Shown here: piece by piece, positions 61,992 through 64,000 of the stretch | Numbering within the stretch: position 1 is the stretch's first letter | How the letters are laid out: each line of letters starts with the position of its first letter | Assembly: GCA_026390775.1 (NCBI GenBank) | Contig: JAPLFF010000004.1 | Span: 25,584 to 89,583, forward strand | Origin: Ignavibacteriales bacterium | GTDB lineage: Bacteria > Bacteroidota > Ignavibacteria > Ignavibacteriales > Melioribacteraceae | DNA length: 64,000 nucleotides | Reading direction: 5' to 3' | The notes under the pieces: generated by a model | Databases searched by the model: none | What the model was told of the DNA's origin: nothing | Seen by the model: the letters and a program-made list of their open reading frames with translations, nothing else | Program-made: the position numbers and the translations under genes

Positions 61992-61992
61992 T

Positions 61993-62289
61993 CTATATCT
62001 TAATTTTTTCTATCAAAACTTTATCCTCATATTTTAAGATACCACTCTTAACTTTTGGTGGAATTGGAAACAAAAAATCCACATACAAATCTATTTCTTC
62101 CTTAGGTGGCCCCATTTCGAAATACTTACCTTTATCTGATTCCACATTTAAAAACCATCTTCCATCTTTTTTTTCTTCTGAACCAAGAGTCATTCCAAGA
62201 CATCGAGCTGTTATCTTGACTCCTTCATATTCATACTCAAACAGTAAGTATGCAGTATTCAATCGTTCCATTGCAGGTGTATTAAACAT
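61993..62289 (-). CDS. 3' part of frameshifted secreted cassette protein
   Basis: 98-aa frame (MFNTPAMERLNTAYLLFEYE) rich in beta strands. It begins nine bases after the stop of the frame at 62298-62474, in a different phase. Adding one A to the AAA at 62301-62303 would fuse both into one secreted protein of about 160 aa (TTWKIKVKMFNTPAMERLNT), which looks more natural than two separate genes. No ribosome-binding site of note precedes this ATG. It is followed by an attC-like site. Confidence 0.6.
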   Translation of the reverse strand: MFNTPAMERLNTAYLLFEYEYEGVKITARCLGMTLGSEEKKDGRWFLNVESDKGKYFEMGPPKEEIDLYVDFLFPIPPKVKSGILKYEDKVLIEKIKI

Positions 62290-62297
62290 CTTTACTT

Positions 62298-62474
62298 TTA
62301 TTTCCAGGTAGTATCAGTCGAATGCCAGTCGCCCCCAAATGCTGCCTTTACTCTATTGACCAATTTAGTTGAAATCAGCTCTATCTTAAAACCGCTCTGA
62401 CCTTTTAGTTCAGAAGTAATGTAAATAGATAATAACGTAGAAAATAATAGAACATATGCAATTTTCTTTTTCAT
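62298..62474 (-). CDS. 5' part of frameshifted secreted cassette protein
   Basis: 58-aa frame starting at the ATG at 62474 after a GAGG box, with a signal peptide (MKKKIAYVLLFSTLLSIYIT), then GFKIELISTKLVNRVKAAF, cut short at DTTWK. It probably is the first half of the gene continued at 61993-62289. A real frameshift or a homopolymer sequencing error would both explain this. Confidence 0.55.
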   Translation of the reverse strand: MKKKIAYVLLFSTLLSIYITSELKGQSGFKIELISTKLVNRVKAAFGGDWHSTDTTWK

Positions 62475-62497
62475 TTTATACCTCACTTAATTTTAAA

Positions 62498-62583
62498 GCC
62501 TAACGGCGTGGTTTTTAAGCCGCCGCCAAAGAACAAAAAATGTCGCAATGGAAAACGCGGTAGCGTGGAAAAGCGGGTTAGGA
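62498..62583 (-). repeat. attC-like recombination site (2)
   Basis: Minus-strand TCCTAAC (62577-62583) and GTTAGGC (62498-62504) bound 86 bases. Next to the cores, CCGCTTTTCCACGC and GGCTTAAAAACCACGCC are imperfectly complementary inner arms. It follows the stop of the HEAT-repeat gene and precedes the next cassette gene, the normal place for attC. Confidence 0.75.
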
Positions 62584-62608
62584 AGATTCTAGATATTAAC
62601 ATTGAATC

Positions 62609-63679
62609 TTAACTATATTGATCAACTAACTTTTCTCCAAAATTATCAAGCAACTGCCCACGATAGTAATTACCCAAATTAAAACATTTTTTACAATAGT
62701 AAGTATATGCATCTACTCCATCCCAGTCATGGTATTCTTCTCTAGCCTCTGAAAGTGGAATTAAGGTCTTGCATGTTGAACACTGACCGTATCGATCAGT
62801 TTTATTATTATCATATAAAGATTTGTTTTGTCTCTTTTCTCTGACGCCGATGGTCATTTTTCTTGTATCTTTATTATCTAGTTTCTCTAACGCATATTTA
62901 GCAGCATCTTTAATTTCGTAGGAGAAGTCTGGATTGTTTGCTGCCTTTAATAAAGCTTTTCTGGCACGTTGATCTCCAATTTCACCAAGGGCCTTTGCAG
63001 CATACTTTAACACAAATTCATGCCCCGTTTCCAGAGTCATTATAAGATAATCAACAGCAGCACTTCCATAATTAATAACGTCGGATAATGCGGTTTTCCA
63101 GGAGCCTTCTATTAATCTGCCGTCAAGATTTAACACAGCTAAAAGAACCTTTTGCATTTCGTTTTCCGGCTTCCATCCAAGTTCTAATAATGATTTTGCA
63201 GCCGCATGACGAATATTAAATCCTTCATTGTCATTTACTAAAACCTTAATGAGTGAATTTTTGGCCGAATTGTCAGAAAATTTTCCCAAATGATAGGCAG
63301 CATTCCATCTTACATGTTTGTCTGGATCCTCTAGACATTTAATAATATACGGTACGGCTTGTTTATCTTTTATACTAGATAAAGCATTTATTATTCCCTC
63401 TCTAACGTAAGGATCTGGATCGTTCAAATAACTGAATAGTTTATTGACAAGAGAATTATTCAATGCACCTAATATTTCAGAACCAACGTCTTGGACATTT
63501 CCATTTTTTGATCTTAGAATTTCAACTACTGGTTCTATAACAAATTCCCCGAATTTAGCCAGAGCTTCTATCCGCAGATCAAAAATATTAGTCCCATATT
63601 GTATTGCTTCTCTTTCTCTGATAAGTTCTTTGAGTTGTTTTTTAATTTTTAATTGAAGAAAATATTTTTTTAAGAACAT
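62609..63679 (-). CDS. HEAT-repeat protein with C-terminal zinc finger (cassette gene)
   Basis: About 356 aa. Residues about 25-260 form HEAT/PBS-lyase-type repeats (DPDPYVREGIINALSSIKD; DPDKHVRWNAAYHLGKF; GEIGDQRARKALLKAANN). The C-terminus has two CxxC pairs (QCSTCKTLIPLSEA and YYCKKCFNLG). The ATG at 63679 follows GGAGG; earlier in-frame codons up to 63766 lie within the attC-like site and are not likely used. HEAT repeats mediate protein binding; the function is unknown. Confidence 0.82.
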   Translation of the reverse strand: MFLKKYFLQLKIKKQLKELIREREAIQYGTNIFDLRIEALAKFGEFVIEPVVEILRSKNGNVQDVGSEILGALNNSLVNKLFSYLNDPDPYVREGIINALSSIKDKQAVPYIIKCLEDPDKHVRWNAAYHLGKFSDNSAKNSLIKVLVNDNEGFNIRHAAAKSLLELGWKPENEMQKVLLAVLNLDGRLIEGSWKTALSDVINYGSAAVDYLIMTLETGHEFVLKYAAKALGEIGDQRARKALLKAANNPDFSYEIKDAAKYALEKLDNKDTRKMTIGVREKRQNKSLYDNNKTDRYGQCSTCKTLIPLSEAREEYHDWDGVDAYTYYCKKCFNLGNYYRGQLLDNFGEKLVDQYS

Positions 63680-63699
63680 TATATACCTCCAAAAAATCT

Positions 63700-63887
63700 T
63701 CCTAACGTCGTGGCTTTTCACCCGTCCGCTCCAAACAACAATTCCGGTTTGAAAAACGAACGTCAATAATTTTCAACAAATTTATTTATTGGAAAAATGT
63801 TTAACAGAATTACCAACTTTTCACCAAACCCGAAAACTTGAATAATACCGCAATGAAAACGCTGTCATGTGGAAAAGCTGGTTATGC
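63700..63887 (-). repeat. attC-like recombination site (1)
   Basis: Minus-strand GCATAAC (63881-63887) and GTTAGGA (63700-63706) bound 188 bases. Flanking arms CAGCTTTTCCACATG and GGGTGAAAAGCCACGAC are imperfect complements, as in attC L-boxes, and closely resemble those of the site at 62498-62583. Length is in the longer range for attC. Confidence 0.75.
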
Positions 63888-63890
63888 AAT

Positions 63891-64000
63891 TTACTCTTCT
63901 AAATTCGCTCCACATTTAGGACATACTTTATCTTCTTCTCCAACCTCAGCTTTACATATGGAACATTGCCATCCATCGGACTCTGGGTTTTTCTCACCCC
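63891..64000 (-). CDS. Zinc-ribbon protein, 3' end only (cassette gene)
   Basis: The reading frame enters from the right edge of the window and ends with TAA at 63891-63893. The visible 35 residues end WQCSICKAEVGEEDKVCPKC followed by GANLEE, a two-CxxC zinc ribbon at the C-terminus. The rest of the protein lies outside. Followed directly by an attC-like site. Confidence 0.75.
   Translation of the reverse strand, partial: GEKNPESDGWQCSICKAEVGEEDKVCPKCGANLEE

Overview
The window reads as chromosome or large-replicon DNA from an AT-rich member of the Bacteroidota/Chlorobi/Ignavibacteriota group. I infer this from signal peptides ending in 'AQ', TolC/RND and MacAB-type efflux sets, paired FmdE-like proteins with zinc ribbons, two cyclopropane-fatty-acid synthase paralogues and several repeats of the kind common in such genomes. 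No rRNA, tRNA, CRISPR array, transposase or integrase was found, so the taxonomic call is an inference.

Positions 212-14262 (minus strand) form one tightly packed run that starts at an ArsR repressor with its own promoter and operator. It continues through arsenate reductase, a redox-active mini-thioredoxin, the ACR3 arsenite exporter, a DUF318 permease, a thioredoxin-like protein, a DUF169 protein, a TolC/adaptor/RND efflux trio, a CxxxC...MHRNNG periplasmic protein, a DGC-domain protein, two more thioredoxins and a CcdA-type electron carrier, and ends at a PAS/sigma-54 activator. Positions 14355-21171 hold a second arsenic cluster: a divergent pair of ArsR genes around a perfect 20-bp palindrome, a CMD-family protein, an FmdB zinc ribbon, ArsD, a double-domain ArsA ATPase, two YlbF-like proteins, a thioredoxin-fold protein, a CFA synthase and a ProC-like protein. 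Several small proteins here end in vicinal cysteines (GCC), a shared feature that suggests metalloid handling.

Positions 21366-43881 continue with other transport and envelope-stress genes: a ChrA transporter; an ECF sigma/anti-sigma/Spy-like/TolC/MacA/MacB/permease operon; a CDF metal exporter; a second CFA synthase with a LOV-like PAS protein lacking the photoactive cysteine; a CBM48 protein; and a TetR-controlled run with two FmdE-like proteins, TauE, a porin, a beta-barrel protein, a second CxxxC...MHRNNG protein and another TolC/adaptor/RND trio.

From about 44 kb the content becomes accessory. Positions 44394-56419 are a six-gene overlapping operon: an orphan 952-aa protein, a 2042-aa DUF1998 helicase (DruE-like), a Cas4/AddB-like Fe-S nuclease, a C5 cytosine methyltransferase, a Vsr endonuclease and a 93-aa protein. 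I read it as a Druantia type II-like anti-phage system with an added mismatch-repair nuclease. Positions 56970-61098 (plus strand) are a phage- or plasmid-like operon built round a phiEco32-type COOH-NH2 amidoligase and a class II glutamine amidotransferase, with a LIM-like zinc protein, four tiny proteins, a Gp157-like protein and a RadC/JAB protein; it may make a peptide or protein modification. Positions 61384-64000 (minus strand) look like an integron gene-cassette array: single small genes separated by attC-like sites, with no integrase in view.
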